64,000 nucleotides of DNA from Hevea brasiliensis (Eukaryota; Streptophyta; Magnoliopsida; Malpighiales; Euphorbiaceae): assembly GCF_030052815.1 (NCBI RefSeq), contig NC_079505.1:5474265-5538264 (forward strand), read 5' to 3'. Position numbers and translations under genes: made by a program. How positions within the stretch are numbered: position 1 is the first letter of the stretch; every line of letters starts with the position of its first letter. The notes below the pieces were generated by a model. The model did no database searches. It was not told the DNA's origin and saw nothing but the letters and a program-made list of their open reading frames with translations. Shown one piece after another: positions 47,397 to 60,300 of this stretch.

Positions 47397-50300
47397 ATGG
47401 CAACATTGACCTTGGAGAATCTGCCTTCCCTCGTTTCCCTTGTTCTTTTCTTTCTGTTACATTTTTCGCTTCATGTTGCTTCAGACTCTGCTGAAGAAGC
47501 AAATGCTCTTCTCAAATGGGCAGCCAGTCTTCAAAACCAGGAGCATTTCAACCTATCTTCATGGCCTTTACTTCCAACAAATGCCACCAATTCCAAACCA
47601 AAAACAAGCCCGTGCACTTGGCTTGGAATTTATTGCAACCGTGGAGAAAGGGTCTTTCGATTAAACTTGACAAATGCAGGTTTAAACGGTATGCTTCACG
47701 ACCTTTCTTTCTCATCCTTTCCTGATCTTGAGTTTATTGATTTCAGCTCCAATGGACTTTTTGGTACGATCCCACTTGAAATCACTCAGCTTTCCAAACT
47801 CAGATATCTTGATTTATCAAATAATCAGTTATCAGGGATAATCCCGTCAGGGATTGGCCTCCTAACAAATCTTGAAACCCTGCACTTGGGTGAAAATGAA
47901 CTAAATGGTTCAATTCCTGAAGAAATAGGTCAGTTAAGTTCCCTTATTGAGCTTTTCTTGTATAGCAACTATCTAGACGGTCATATTCCGGTTTCACTAT
48001 GCAATTTGACCAAGATGGTTGCATTACATCTCTATGATAATCAATTTTCTGGTACTATTCCTTTGAAAATGGGAGACCTCGCCAATTTGGTTGAACTTTT
48101 CATGGATTCCAATAGCTTTGAAGGTCCTATCCCTTTCACTTTTGGAAACTTGACAAAGCTAACTTATTTGTTCATGTATCAAAATCAACTTTCTGGTTCT
48201 ATTCCCCCAGAAATTGGAAACCTGAAGTCTCTCAACTGGTTAAGCCTTTTTGGAAACAATCTTTCTGGCCCAATTCCAAGGTCACTGGGCGGTCTGTCAA
48301 ACCTCACCCTCCTTCATCTTTACAGAAATCAACTCTTCGGCTCCATTCCTGAAGAGTTAGGAAACTTAACGTCTATTTCTGATCTAGAGTTGAGCGCAAA
48401 TCAACTTAATGGCTCTATTCCTTCTTTCTTGGGTAATTTGAGCGACTTACAATATTTAAAGCTCCGTAGAAACCAATTTAGTGGTTCTATTCCTGCTTCT
48501 TTGAGTAATCTGAGGATCTTAAAAATCTTAACAGTCTTTGACAACCACTTAACTGGCCCTATTTCCTTGAGTAATCTGAAAAAGTTGTCAATTTTAGAAG
48601 TCTCTGGCAATCGGTTTACTTTTTTTTGGCCTCATAATAATTGCATGAGCGAATCACTTCATGTTTTGGATGCAAGAGACAACAATTTGAGAGGTCCAAT
48701 CCCAGAAAGCTTGAGAAAGTGCACGAGCTTAGTAAAAATTTTTCTTGGTGGTAACCAACTCGACGGAAACCCATTTGAGGACTTTGTTGTCAACTCAAAC
48801 TTACGACACATGGATCTAAGTCGCAACAAATTTTCTGGTCAGATCTCAAGCATTTGGAAATGGAGGTCACAAATAGAGGCCATACGTGTTGCAGGAAACA
48901 ATATTACTGGCGTGATACCACCTGAGATTGGAAACTTTAAGCAACTACGTGAACTTGATCTTTCTTCAAATCATATATCTGGGAAGATTCCGAATGAACT
49001 GGGAGAGTTAACGTCTCTGCTGAAGCTAGCTTTGAATCAAAATCAACTTTCTGGAGCTATACCTTCAGAACTTGGATCTCTGACCAATCTTGAGTACATG
49101 GACTTGTCCACAAACAGATTGAGCGAGCCAATTCCAGAAGATATTGGTGACTTGGTGAAACTACACTACTTGAATTTGAGCCACAACAAGTTGAACAAAG
49201 CAATTCCAAAGCAGCTGGGTGAGTTGGTTCACCTCTCGCAGCTAGATTTGGGTCATAACTTGCTGACAGGAAATATTCCTATAGATTTCGCGAAACTTGA
49301 GAGCTTGGAGGAACTGATTATCTCTCATAATAATCTCTCTGGTTTCATCCCCAACGCTTTTGAAGAAATGCATGGTTTGTGGAATATCGATATATCCTAC
49401 AACCACTTTCAGGGTCCAATTCCCAATAGCAAAGCTTTTCAACATGCTTCTATAGAAGCTCTGCGTGGTAACAAAGGATTGTGTGGCAATTTTAGTGGCT
49501 TGGACCCTTGCTCGGGGCAAAAACAAGTCTCGAAGAAGGGCACTAAAATTATGCTGATAATTTTACTCCCTGTTTCAGTAACAGGTGCTCTTTTATGTAT
49601 GTTGGTTGTTCTGTTCTTCAGGTTCCAAGCAAGGAAGAGAGGTTCAAAGAGAGAAGTTGAAATGAATAGTGAAGGGTTGCTTGCCACATCAATTTTTGAT
49701 GGAAAAACATTGTACAAGGAAATCATACAAGCAACCAAGAATTTTCATGATATGCACTGCATTGGAGAGGGTGGATTTGGAAAGGTCTATAAAGCTGAGT
49801 TGCCATCAGGAAATACTTTGGCTGTGAAGAAATTCCATTCACTGAATCAAGGTGAGACAGCAGATCAGAAAGAGTTTCTGAATGAGATAAGAGCATTAAC
49901 AGAGATAAGACATCGAAATATCGTGAAGTTCTACGGCTTTTGCTCGCATCTAAGACACTCGTTTTTGGTCTATGAGTACCTGCAGATGGGCAATCTGGAC
50001 ACTGTGCTAAGTAATGATGAAGCTGCAAGAGAATTGGATTGGAATAAAAGGTTGAATGTCGTAAAAGGAGTGGCAAATGCCTTGTCATACATGCACCATG
50101 AATGCTTACCACCAATTATTCACAGAGACATATCAAGCAAGAATGTTCTGCTGGATTCAGAATTTGAAGCTCATGTTTCAGACTTCGGCATAGCCAAGCT
50201 TCTGAACCCAGACTCTTCCAATCAGTCTATGCTAGCAGGCACATATGGATATATAGCACCAGGTGATGTACTGTGTAGTCACTCCTCTAAACATTGAGTT

Positions 50301-50631
50301 AGTATTGTAAATTATCTACTATAACTACATATTTGGCATTGCAGAGCTTGCCTACACAATGAAGGTGACTGAAAAATGCGATGTCTACAGCTTTGGAGTG
50401 TTGGCGTTGGAAATCATCAATGGAAAGCATCCAAGTGATTTAATCTCTAGAATTTCATCACAATCTGCAGACACTGAGGTAGAGATGAACAATATGTTGG
50501 ACCAAAGGTTATCTCCTCCGACACATGAAGTTGAAGACAAATTGGCGTTCACCGTGTCTCTGGCATTCTCATGCATACGTATGAACCCAAAATCCCGGCC
50601 GGCTATGCAGTTTGTTTCTCGGCTCTTGTGA
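47397..50631 (+). CDS. gene D: MIK2-like LRR receptor kinase, intact
   Basis: Exons 47397-50262 and 50345-50631 join in frame over the 82-nt intron, giving 1050 aa. The layout is as in gene A: signal peptide, LRR cap, about 25 LRRs (one 24-aa repeat fewer), membrane helix (about 717-741), kinase with GEGGFGKVY (from 790), HRD (909-911), DFG (929-931) and GTYGYIAPE. It stops two codons earlier than A because TCA has become TGA. No key residue is missing. The N-terminus resembles gene B ([17 protein letters not shown]), but a short LRR stretch (MVAL...PPEIG) is A-type, so the gene is a mosaic. Its promoter carries its own MITE, so its expression may differ from A. Confidence 0.93.
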
Positions 50632-50866
50632 AGCTAACTTTATTTTTCAGAGTCATCACTGCCCCCTGTACTATGCTAGCTGAAGCGCAATTGCTGGGCA
50701 GCTGCTATCTAATTACTCCACTTTATAGCAATGTACTTATTCTCATAGAGAATAATTAGCAACAGCTAAACCAATTAAAATTTAAGAAATTATGTTTTTA
50801 GTAGGACCCTCCATATTTTTTGGTGGGATACATAGTGATTTTTAGTGATGTGTTAGTTGAGTGGAT
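50632..50866. other. truncated 3' flank of gene D
   Basis: It follows the family 3' flank to GTTGAGTGGA and then changes abruptly into LTR sequence. The foldback elements found behind A-C are missing. Confidence 0.6.
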
Positions 50867-52272
50867 GCATTCATGGCACTTCTAATATCATTCATCAAAT
50901 CTCATTTTGGTCAATTCCCAGCAGTTTACACAAGTCCTTAATATTCAATACAAAACCCTAATCCAAATGGTCTAAGTCAACAATATATACATGAAAACAA
51001 TTAACTAATACATGTAATTCAACTAGCAACATGTAATACACTTCCACTAATCCATCAACACCATAATTCAACATTTAAATTCATGGAATTATCATTCTTC
51101 TAAGTTCATCAAGGCTGCCGAATTCATCAATTGCCCAAAGTCTTCAACAAGTGTTCAAACCCTAATTAAATTTGACAACTTTAAACATACACATGCCATT
51201 AAACTCTACTACATATATTTACTTTAATCAATATGCCTAATCATCATTTACATGTAGAATTAACCAAATTCCCATTGTCTTCCATGGCTGCTGAAATTGA
51301 GACTCCTCAATTACTCATCAAATCAAATTTCTCAACATCTCAACTCACTACAACCTTAATTAAAAGTTTAATTAAGAGAGGAAGGAAAAATTGACACTAA
51401 CATTTTCTTGAGCTTGATAAAACCTTGGAATTTCTTCTCCCTTCTGCTGCCTATGATCTTCCCAAGAGGTAAGGATCAACTTTAATGAAGGGACTTATAA
51501 AGATGGTGGTGAGAATGGATGGATTTGGAGCTTTGCATGTGAACTTCCATGGAGGATTTATGGAAGATCAATTCGGCCATGAATGGATGAGTGAAGGAGA
51601 TGAAGTTGTTAGTAGAAAATTCTGTCCACTTATAGCTATTTATACCCCCACTAATAATTATTAAATTATTATAATAATTAAGTTTTCATTATTTCAATTT
51701 ATACCCCTTTATTTCCTTAATTATACTACACATGTAATTTAATATTTTCATGGGATTTTTAAATTTTAATACCACTTATTTTTAATGGACATTTTGGTCA
51801 AAAGTCAACTCTAGGTGTCAAATAACCAAAATGCCCCTCTTCGGGTCATATTCCAACTTTTTTTGTAATACCGATTTAATCCCTAATCCGCCGGTTCCTT
51901 TAATTTTCGTTTTCGTCTGTATCGATTTACTAAGTTTTTTTGACATTTTTAATGTGGATTATACCTCAGTAGACCTTTAATTATGTCCCAAAATTATTTC
52001 TCGGGGTTCCTCGCGGTCCTGAGTCATCAACTGTTTACGTAGTGACTGCCCGGTGCAATCACCCATCGCTACGGTTCCGGCTCGTTTAACCTAATTGCAT
52101 TTCCTTTTTTTTATTTTCTCTTAATTTTTCTTGTATTTTCTTATCATGTATTCCATCATTTTATGTCTTCTCATTATCATTTAAGTGTAGCTCCAGACAT
52201 CCAAGCTGTCCAGACAAATATTAGTCGTCGAAACAGTAGAACGTACAGACTACCTACGGTGAGAGTGTTACA
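50867..52272 (-). mobile_element. minus-strand LTR, gypsy family 2-like
   Basis: The right end GAGAGTGTTACA (52272), read in reverse, is a TGTAACACTCTC LTR start. It parallels 38600-39524 along most of its length, sharing AAAAGTCAACTCTAGGTGTCAA, CATCGCTACGG and CAGTAGAACGTACAGACTAC. It is truncated at its left end against the gene D flank. No internal domain. Confidence 0.72.
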
Positions 52273-53635
52273 ACCATTGTTTCCGATGGCTTACCTAATA
52301 GTCGACGACAGTTCAAGCGTCCTCTAAGGAAGCTCAGACAATGAGGCATGGTGGTGGCAGGGCAGAAATCGATGAAGGAGAGAGGGAGAACATGCATGTG
52401 GGGCTCAAACTTCTCTTGCCTTTTCCTGACACTTCTGCCAACCATTTGGGTAGAGACCACCAGCATTTAGCTCCTTGTTGGATGGGCTTTATTTCCCGAC
52501 CAGTGGCACTGCAAACCATTATCAGAATCGCAAGATTTGAGGAGAGAGAATTCACAAGTTTCTGGCCTTTTTCTAAACGATTTGGCTGTCAGATCAATGA
52601 TCCGAGTCCATTATTGAGCTCAGCATGATGAAATATTCGAGATGGGAGAGATACATTTGGAAAAGGCAATCATCAGACAGTCCAAATCACCCAGTGAGAT
52701 TTTTGAGCTTTTTCGATACTCGTAAATTAAATATAATTATATGATAATTATTAACAATATATGAGTTCCGTTTAAGTGTGATCAGACCGGTGATAGCTCA
52801 CTACCACTAGGGACTAAGTTTTTAGGCCGATTTGGGCGTTCGGTGGGCTATCCCAGTAGGTAGTCGTGTTTACGGTCATTTTTGGCATCTTCAAATGCTC
52901 CGAACATATTTGAGATAGCAAAATTTGCAAAAGTAGTCTCAAGCTCAAGTTAAGTAGTTTTTATCTTGGTTAAGCTAGTTGAGTTTTCTATAAAATATTC
53001 TTGGCTTAGTAACAGTAAGTAAAATAAAATCAATCAATACAAGGATGATGTAGAGAACCTCCAAGAATATTTTTATAATTTCTGAAGTACTAAAAATAAT
53101 TATTTAGATTGTAGAGGAGTTAGGGACCCAATATAGAGTTGGATGATTGGGCTTAGATTAGTTTCTGTAGGCCCTGGATGAGCATGTGATCTGGATGTTG
53201 TGGGCCTGAGGCCCGGTGTGTTGCTTTTTGCTAAGTTTTCCTGCAGGAAGTTAGGTCAAGTTATAAGGAAGACTTTTGAAATTTTGACAAGGCCTTAGGA
53301 TTTATTCTTACTTTTGTAAATTAAATTAATTGATTAATGCTGTCAATAAATTGATAGAAATCAGTGTGTCTGTATAAGTGATTGGGCTGGCTATCTTCTC
53401 CTTCTAACCAGATCAGTTGTAGTTGAGTCAACCAGTCTGTAAGTTAGATATTGGTTATTTTTGTGATTTCAATATTATTTATATTCTTTTTTTGGCATGC
53501 TCATGCATTGAATATGTAATTATTTATGTATATAATTAGCTCAATGTATATACATATGGCCATTCTTCTTGTTGCTTATTTAATTGCTATTAATTATTTG
53601 TGTTTATTGCCTTGAAGATAATTTGGAGTTGTATG
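52273..53635. other. unassigned spacer between LTR blocks
   Basis: This holds less AT-rich sequence (52273-52690), then stretches such as GGGCCTGAGGCCCGG and AATTAATTGATTAATGCTGT that remind me of old plant LTRs. A short minus-strand frame (start about 52353, MPHCLSFLRGRLNCRRL) is followed on that strand by GGTAAGCC, a possible splice donor. I do not recognise its protein. Nothing firm can be called. Confidence 0.3.
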
Positions 53636-54335
53636 TGTAACACCCCTATTTGTATAGCCTGGTATATTTCATTATTCCGGTGACCGGTGTCGGTCCGGAT
53701 AATTAAAGGGATTAGAACCATGTCTAAGGCAACTAGATATGCCCTGAACACAAATAACTAGTAATTGTCAATTAGTTAAGTATAAATAAGAAAAACAGAA
53801 CATAAGAGGTTAAATGAGCCGAGAGTCACAGCGATAGGTAACCTTCTCGGGAAGAACTGCGAGGTCAATTTAAACTCGAATTTCGAACCATAAAATGTGA
53901 CGCCGCGGTCCTTAGGACTATTGCGAACACAGTGGAAAAGAGAAAATAAAAAAAAAAAAGAATTGTTAAGCCGGTCAAATAATTAGGTCAAGGATCCAAA
54001 AGAAATATTGAATTATTTACAAACCGGGTCGAACCGGCGAGGGGCAATTTAGTCAATTGACCCCTAGAGCTGACTCCTGACCTAACTGTCAAATAAAATC
54101 AGAGAAAAGAAAATTTTGAAATTAAGAATTAAATTAAAGAACTAAAGAAAAATAAATGAAAAAGGAAAAAAGAAAAAAAGTTGAAAAAGTGAAAAAGTTT
54201 ATTACATCATGCATGATGCAATAAACTTAATAATTAAAATTTTGAAATTATTGGATAATTGTGAATTAAATTAGATTAAAAACACATAAAAGAAAAAATA
54301 AATAAAACTCATTCTTCTTCATCTTGTTGCCATAA

Positions 54336-54382
<47 letters not shown>

Positions 54383-57178
54383 ACTCCATGGAAGCACTAA
54401 ACCAAGCTCCATAAACCCTAAATCCCACCATAGAAACCTTACTCTCCATTATTAAATCTTGTATTTAGACCTTGATAAGGAGCTTGACAACAAAAAGAAA
54501 AAGAAAGGAAGAAGTTTTGAGAGGTGAAAAATTCTGCTCACTTAAGGTTAGTGTTCTTCCTTCATTCTCTCTTTGAATTTATGTTTAAGTAGCTAAGTTA
54601 CACTTGGAATTAACAAATAAGTGAATAAAATCAAGCATGGTGGACCAAATAGAAATTCGGCCAGCCTATGTGGGAGTATGATTTGCACGAGTTTGATTGA
54701 ATTAAAGGTGAACATGAGCTTGAATGGGTTGAGTGATTATGTTTATATGCTTTGATTTAGTAAAATGTAACAATTTGTGAGTTAGGGTTTTGGACCTAGG
54801 GTTTAGGAGATAAAATTTTGAAAATTTAGTCAAATGGTGTGTTTGACCTTGTTTGAGCTGAAAAATGGTCATGTATGACCAATTGTGGTGTGTTAGAACC
54901 AAATGGAAATTCGGATTGGTTATGGACATTTTGCAGGCAGCATGACCAAGGTCCCTTTTAGGGACCACATTGAAAATTTACCAACCCAATTAGTATGAGT
55001 CCAATTGGAAATGAAATTAGATACAAAATGACACATTTTTAATTCAGGAATAATGCCCAGAAAGTGACCATAGCATAGTGAACAAATTGGCCAAATACGA
55101 ATTATGCAAACTGACCTGTACAAAAATGACCAAATGAACAGTGTTTGTTCATTTGGCCATAACTTAGGCTAGGCAGATCCAAATGAACTAAAATTTTACC
55201 AGTAGAAAGCTGAGACATAGCCTTACAACTTTCATGAAGAACACAAGTCCAAATTATGCCCTTAACCAAGTCATTTAGCCATCCAAAATTAGTGACCTAA
55301 AATTGCCAGAACCAAATTGGTGCCCAGAAAATCTGGGTTAGACCAATCCGACCAGCCATGTTCAAATAGCTATAACTTGAGCTACAAAACTCCAATTGGA
55401 GTGATTCAAAAAGGGAAATAAAGTTAAGACAATAAGGAACAATTTCTATGAGGAAAACTTAGCCAAATTCTAACAGTAACATGACCAATGGAATAGCGCA
55501 AAATAGGACACCAACACTAAAAATTTGCAATTTTGCCTAAAAGACTTAAAATTTGAGAAAACAACCAAAACCAACAAATTAGGTAACTAAAATGTGGTAT
55601 GTGAGTGAAATTGGAATTCCCATGCCTATTAAGCATTAGAAAGTCAATAAACTGACTTGAATAGTATCGTGAATAGTAACCCCGAAATACAAATTTTAAA
55701 GAACGTCAAGTTTAGCATATTAAAGCTAGGTATAAGTAGATTTGAATTTATTTTTGGAGTTATGATAAATTGTGATACTAAAACACTGTGAAACTGTGTG
55801 TTTAATTGGAAAGGAATACCGGGAAAGAACCGAGGTGTCGAGTCAAGGCCAAGAGGCGACTCGTATAAGGTTTGTGCACAACATAGAATTTCTGTAAATT
55901 TTCTTCTGCATATTGTTTTGAATGAATTGAAATATTACATTGTGATACCATTGTCTTGAAATGTTTATTATGCTTTTGATTTAAATTGTTGAAAGGTTAT
56001 TTGTTTGTGTTTGAAATGGCAATAAATGTTTAGTAAATTGTTAAGATAGTTTTGAAACCACAGTGTCATGACCATATATTTGAATACCTCACTAGCATGA
56101 CTAGTGGGGGAAATCAGTTTCGAATTTTGATTCCTTCTCTGGCTGAAGTGTTAAAGTGTGTGCCAATAGAAGAAGAAAAAGAATGGGTTCCCATATATTT
56201 GAGCTAGCTAGCCTTGTGATGTGACTTCTTATAAGCCTCTAGCTATTGAGATTAATATGTTTCGAATGGCATGATATAACTGTGTGTTTTTATGAAATTT
56301 ATTTTGAGACTTTCGAAATGAAATTGTTTGGATTAAAATTTTATAAGTCATGTTTTGAATTTATTTCTCATGTTCAGTTCAATTTCTGAATAAGTATGAT
56401 TTAAATTCTGCATAAAGATTATTTTAGTATGTTGTGCACCACTAAGTCATAGTACTCAGCGATGGCTGTTATTGCTATTGCAGATATAGAGACTAGAAGA
56501 GCAGTAGAGTGAGCTGCTAAGGATTATGGAGCCACCTTCCCTGAAGTTCCATCGAGTATATTTTATGCCCTGATTGTAAAAATTATTTTGATGTATGTAA
56601 ATATATGTAAATGTAGAAAATGGTCATGAGCAGTTGTATAAAGTTTGTAATAATATTAGTTTGGATTTTTCTAATGTAAATTTTGGATGAATGTAATTTG
56701 TTTTAATTTTAATGAAGTATGAATGAAAGTATTTTGTTTTAATTTGAATGAAATTACTTAGTATTATTTTGGATGTTATTTGAATTGGAAATTACTTATT
56801 TGAATTTTAGGAATTTGAGAACTGATGTTGAAATTGGTTGTGATGGAGGTTGATTTGATGAAGTTGATGAGATAAATCATTGGAAGTGCTTTTCACAGGT
56901 ATTTGAAGAACTGTTTTATCAAAATACAGACAGCACTCTGCCGAAATTTTTCTAAAATTTGCAGAAAAATAAAAAGGGGCAAAAATTTTAACTAGTTTAC
57001 AAACTTTAATTAAATGTTTTAATACCTATTAGAAAAGGCTCACCACTTCAAAAAAGTAAGAAAATTATTTTAAAATCCCTGGTAGGGTACTGAATGAGTT
57101 ATTGGTAGGTGAAGTTCGGTAGTTCATTAGGTATTCTACGGGATCATATTATGCCTTACAGAGAGGTAAGGTGTGACA
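53636..57178 (+). repeat. 5' LTR of the chromovirus
   Basis: It starts TGTAACACCCC and ends AGGTAAGGTGTGACA, about 3.5 kb. It contains a (CT)n run (54339-54377) and a GGCTATAACTTGAGCTACAA-type block also seen in the minus-strand LTR at 35793. Confidence 0.88.
54339..54377. repeat. (CT)n microsatellite in the 5' LTR
   Basis: 39 bp of CT repeat. The same site in the 3' LTR is 49 bp (62760-62808). Confidence 0.95.
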
Positions 57179-57186
57179 TGTTTTAG

Positions 57187-57198
57187 TAGTATCAAAGC
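57187..57198 (+). other. degenerate primer-binding site
   Basis: TAGTATCAAAGC, eight bases behind the LTR end, differs at two positions from TGGTATCAGAGC, the initiator-methionine tRNA site used by many plant LTR elements. Confidence 0.7.
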
Positions 57199-57366
57199 AA
57201 ACTTTTGAAGTATGTTTTAACTTGTGAATTTGTGTCTTTTCTTTGCTAAGTACAACTGCTTAATGTCCTTATTTGTTACATACAATGCATTACATCATAA
57301 ATATGAACTAACGGAGGGAAATCTCCTTGTGTTATTTGTTCAGGAGATATCCTACTCCAGACTGTT

Positions 57367-60300
57367 ATGGAAGAAGGGGATCGCTCAATTGAGCAATCTG
57401 TTGAAGCTGAGGCACAAGGGGAAGCCCCAGCTCTACAGAATGTCAGTGGGTCAGTGGCACCAGCCCCACAAATGCCGCAGTTTCCTGCACAGTTTGCACA
57501 GCAGATGGTGGCAATATTTCAAAAAATGGCTTGGGGTATGCCTGCTCAAGCTCCACTTCAGACACCTATGGTACAACCACAGCCTCCAGCCAGACAGTAT
57601 GACAAGCTTTTGAAGTATGGGGCTACAGAATTTAAGGGTATAGTAAACCCACTAGAGGTAGAGCAATGGCTGGAAAGAATGGACAGAGTATTCAAAAAGC
57701 TGCACTGCCAAGATGAACTAAAATTCGAGTGCTCAGTATCGCTACTGCAAAGGGATGAGTATGATTGGTGGAAGACCATCCCCCACAGCTTGGCTGAACC
57801 ACCAACACTGACCTGGGATGACTTTATCAGAGAGTTCAGACAGAAATACGTCCCAGATGCATATGTTGATTAGAAACTACAAGAATTTCTGAGTTTGAAG
57901 CAAGGTAACAGAACAGTGGCAGAATATGAGAGGGAGTTCTCCCGCTTAAGCCACTATGCTGGGAGTCTCCTTTCTACCAGCAAGGAAATGTGCAAGAGAT
58001 TTGAGATGGGTTTGAAGCCCAGCCTACAGATGCTAGTAGTGAGATTCAGACACAGTAATTTCTCAAAGCTCATCTCTTAGGCACTTGAGTTGGAAAGAAT
58101 TGAATCAGAAACGACCCCAGCAAAAGAAAAATCAGAGAAGACTGAGAAATCAGAGAAAGATAAAGGGGAAAAATCAGTTGAACAAAGTCCTAGTGATACC
58201 TCTGGAAAGAAGAAGAAATTTGGGGGACCTAGCAGAGGTCGAGGTGAAAGGTTTGGAAGGGGCAGATTCTTTGGACAGAGAGCCCCTAGGTCTGGTCAGC
58301 AGTCGAGCAGGGGTTCACAACCTCCCCGCCCCTATGAGACTTGTGGCAAGATTCATGGGGGAGAATGCTATTGGGAAATAGGAGCCTGCTTTAACTGTGG
58401 AGGCAAGGGCCATCTTGCTAAAGACTGCACTAGTGCTCCTAAATTTGGTCCAGCTCCTATTACTGCAGAAGGATCTATTCAGAGTCCTGCTCCTAGAAGT
58501 TCACAACTAGTTGGCAGAGGAATAGGTAGAGGTAGAGGCCATGCTTCGGGCAGTCAGGGTACTGTTGGTCAGTCAGCACAAGGAAGTGCTTCAGCCAGAG
58601 TCTACACTATGAGACAGCGGGAAGAGGCTGAGACTTTCGATGTTGTAGCCGGTACATTCTCTATCTCTGATCAAGAAGTATTTGTATTGTTTGATCCAGG
58701 TTCAACCCACTCATATGTTAGTGCTAGCATAGTCAGTTCACTTGCTGTTCCGTGTGTCAAAATGGGTTTAGAAGTGCTAGTAACTAGTCCATTAGGACAA
58801 GAGGTTCGGGTCAACAGACTCTATAGAGACTATCCTTTGGTGATCCAAGGACATGTTTTTCTGTCAGATTTGATTGAAATGCCCTTCAGAGATTATGATA
58901 TCATCTGGGGCATGGATTGGTTAGCCAGGCATCACGCCATGATTAACTGTAGACTGAAGACAATCACTTTTGGTCTCCTTCTGTATGGTGATATGGTAAT
59001 ACATGGGGAGAGGTATTTACTGCCATCAAACATCATTTCGGCTGCACTAGCCAGAAGAATGATCAGAAAGGGGTGTGAAGCATACTTGGCACATATGATA
59101 GACACCCAAGTGGGGAGTCCAGCACTCAGGGACATCCCTACAGTATGTGACTTTCCGGATGTGTTTCCTGATGAATTACCAGGATTATCTCCAAAAAGAG
59201 AGGTGCAGTTTGAAATTGATGTTATGCCTGGAGTGGACCCAATTTCCATAACACCATATAAAATGGCACCTGTAGAATTGAAAGAGTTGAAAGTGCAGTT
59301 GCAAGAGCTGCTTGATAAGGGCTTTATCCGCCCTAGTGTGTTACCTTGGGGAGCGCCTGTGTTGTTTGTTAAGAAGAAGGATGGCACTCTCCGCTTATTT
59401 ATTGACTACCGAGAGTTGAATAAGGTGACAATAAAGAATAGATATCCATTGCCCCGCATTGATAACTTGTTTGATCAGTTGAAGGGTGCAGCTGTGTTTT
59501 TTAAAATTAACCTGAGAATAGGTTATTATCAGCTGAAAGTACAAGAGCAGAGTATTCCTAAAACTGCCTTTAGAACCCGCTATGGCCATTATGAGTTCTT
59601 GGTCATGCCATTCGGGTTAACTAATGCTCCAACTGCTTTATAGATCTGATGAACACTATCTTCAGACCATACCTCGACCAGTTTGTTGTGGCATTCATAG
59701 ATGATATATTGGTCTATTCGAGGAGTGCAGAAGAGCATGATAGACATCTGTGGATTGTACTGCAGACTTTGAGGGAGAAACAGCTATATGCCAAATTATC
59801 GAAGTGTGAATTTTGGCTGAAGAAAATATCCTTCTTGGGGCATGTAGTAACGATAGAGGGCATAAAGGTATATCCAAGTAAGATAGAAGCTGTCCTTAAT
59901 TGGAGGCCACCCAGAAATATCACGGAGATTCGCAGTTTTCTGGGTTTAGCTGGATACTACCGTCGATTTGTGAAGGGATTCTCTATGTTGGCATCTCCAT
60001 TGATTAAGCTACTTCGAAAAGATGTGAAATTTCAGTGGATGGACAAATGTTAGCAGAGTTTTGATGAATTAAAGAGATGTTTGACTAAAGTTCCAGTCCT
60101 GACTTTACCTACCCCGGGTAAAGAATACATAGTTTACAGCGATGCTTCTCACAATGGGTTAGGCTGTGTATTGATGCAAGAGCGGAATGTCATTGCCTAT
60201 GCATCACGCCAGCTGAAACCGCATGAGAGGAATTATCCAACACATGATTTGGAGCTTGCAGCTATTGTGTTCACTCTTAAGATTTGGAGACATTATTTGT

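Noticed and set aside
54702..55123. Two overlapping minus-strand frames, with a counterpart at 63133
   Set aside because: They lie within LTR sequence, differ between the LTRs and resemble no known protein.
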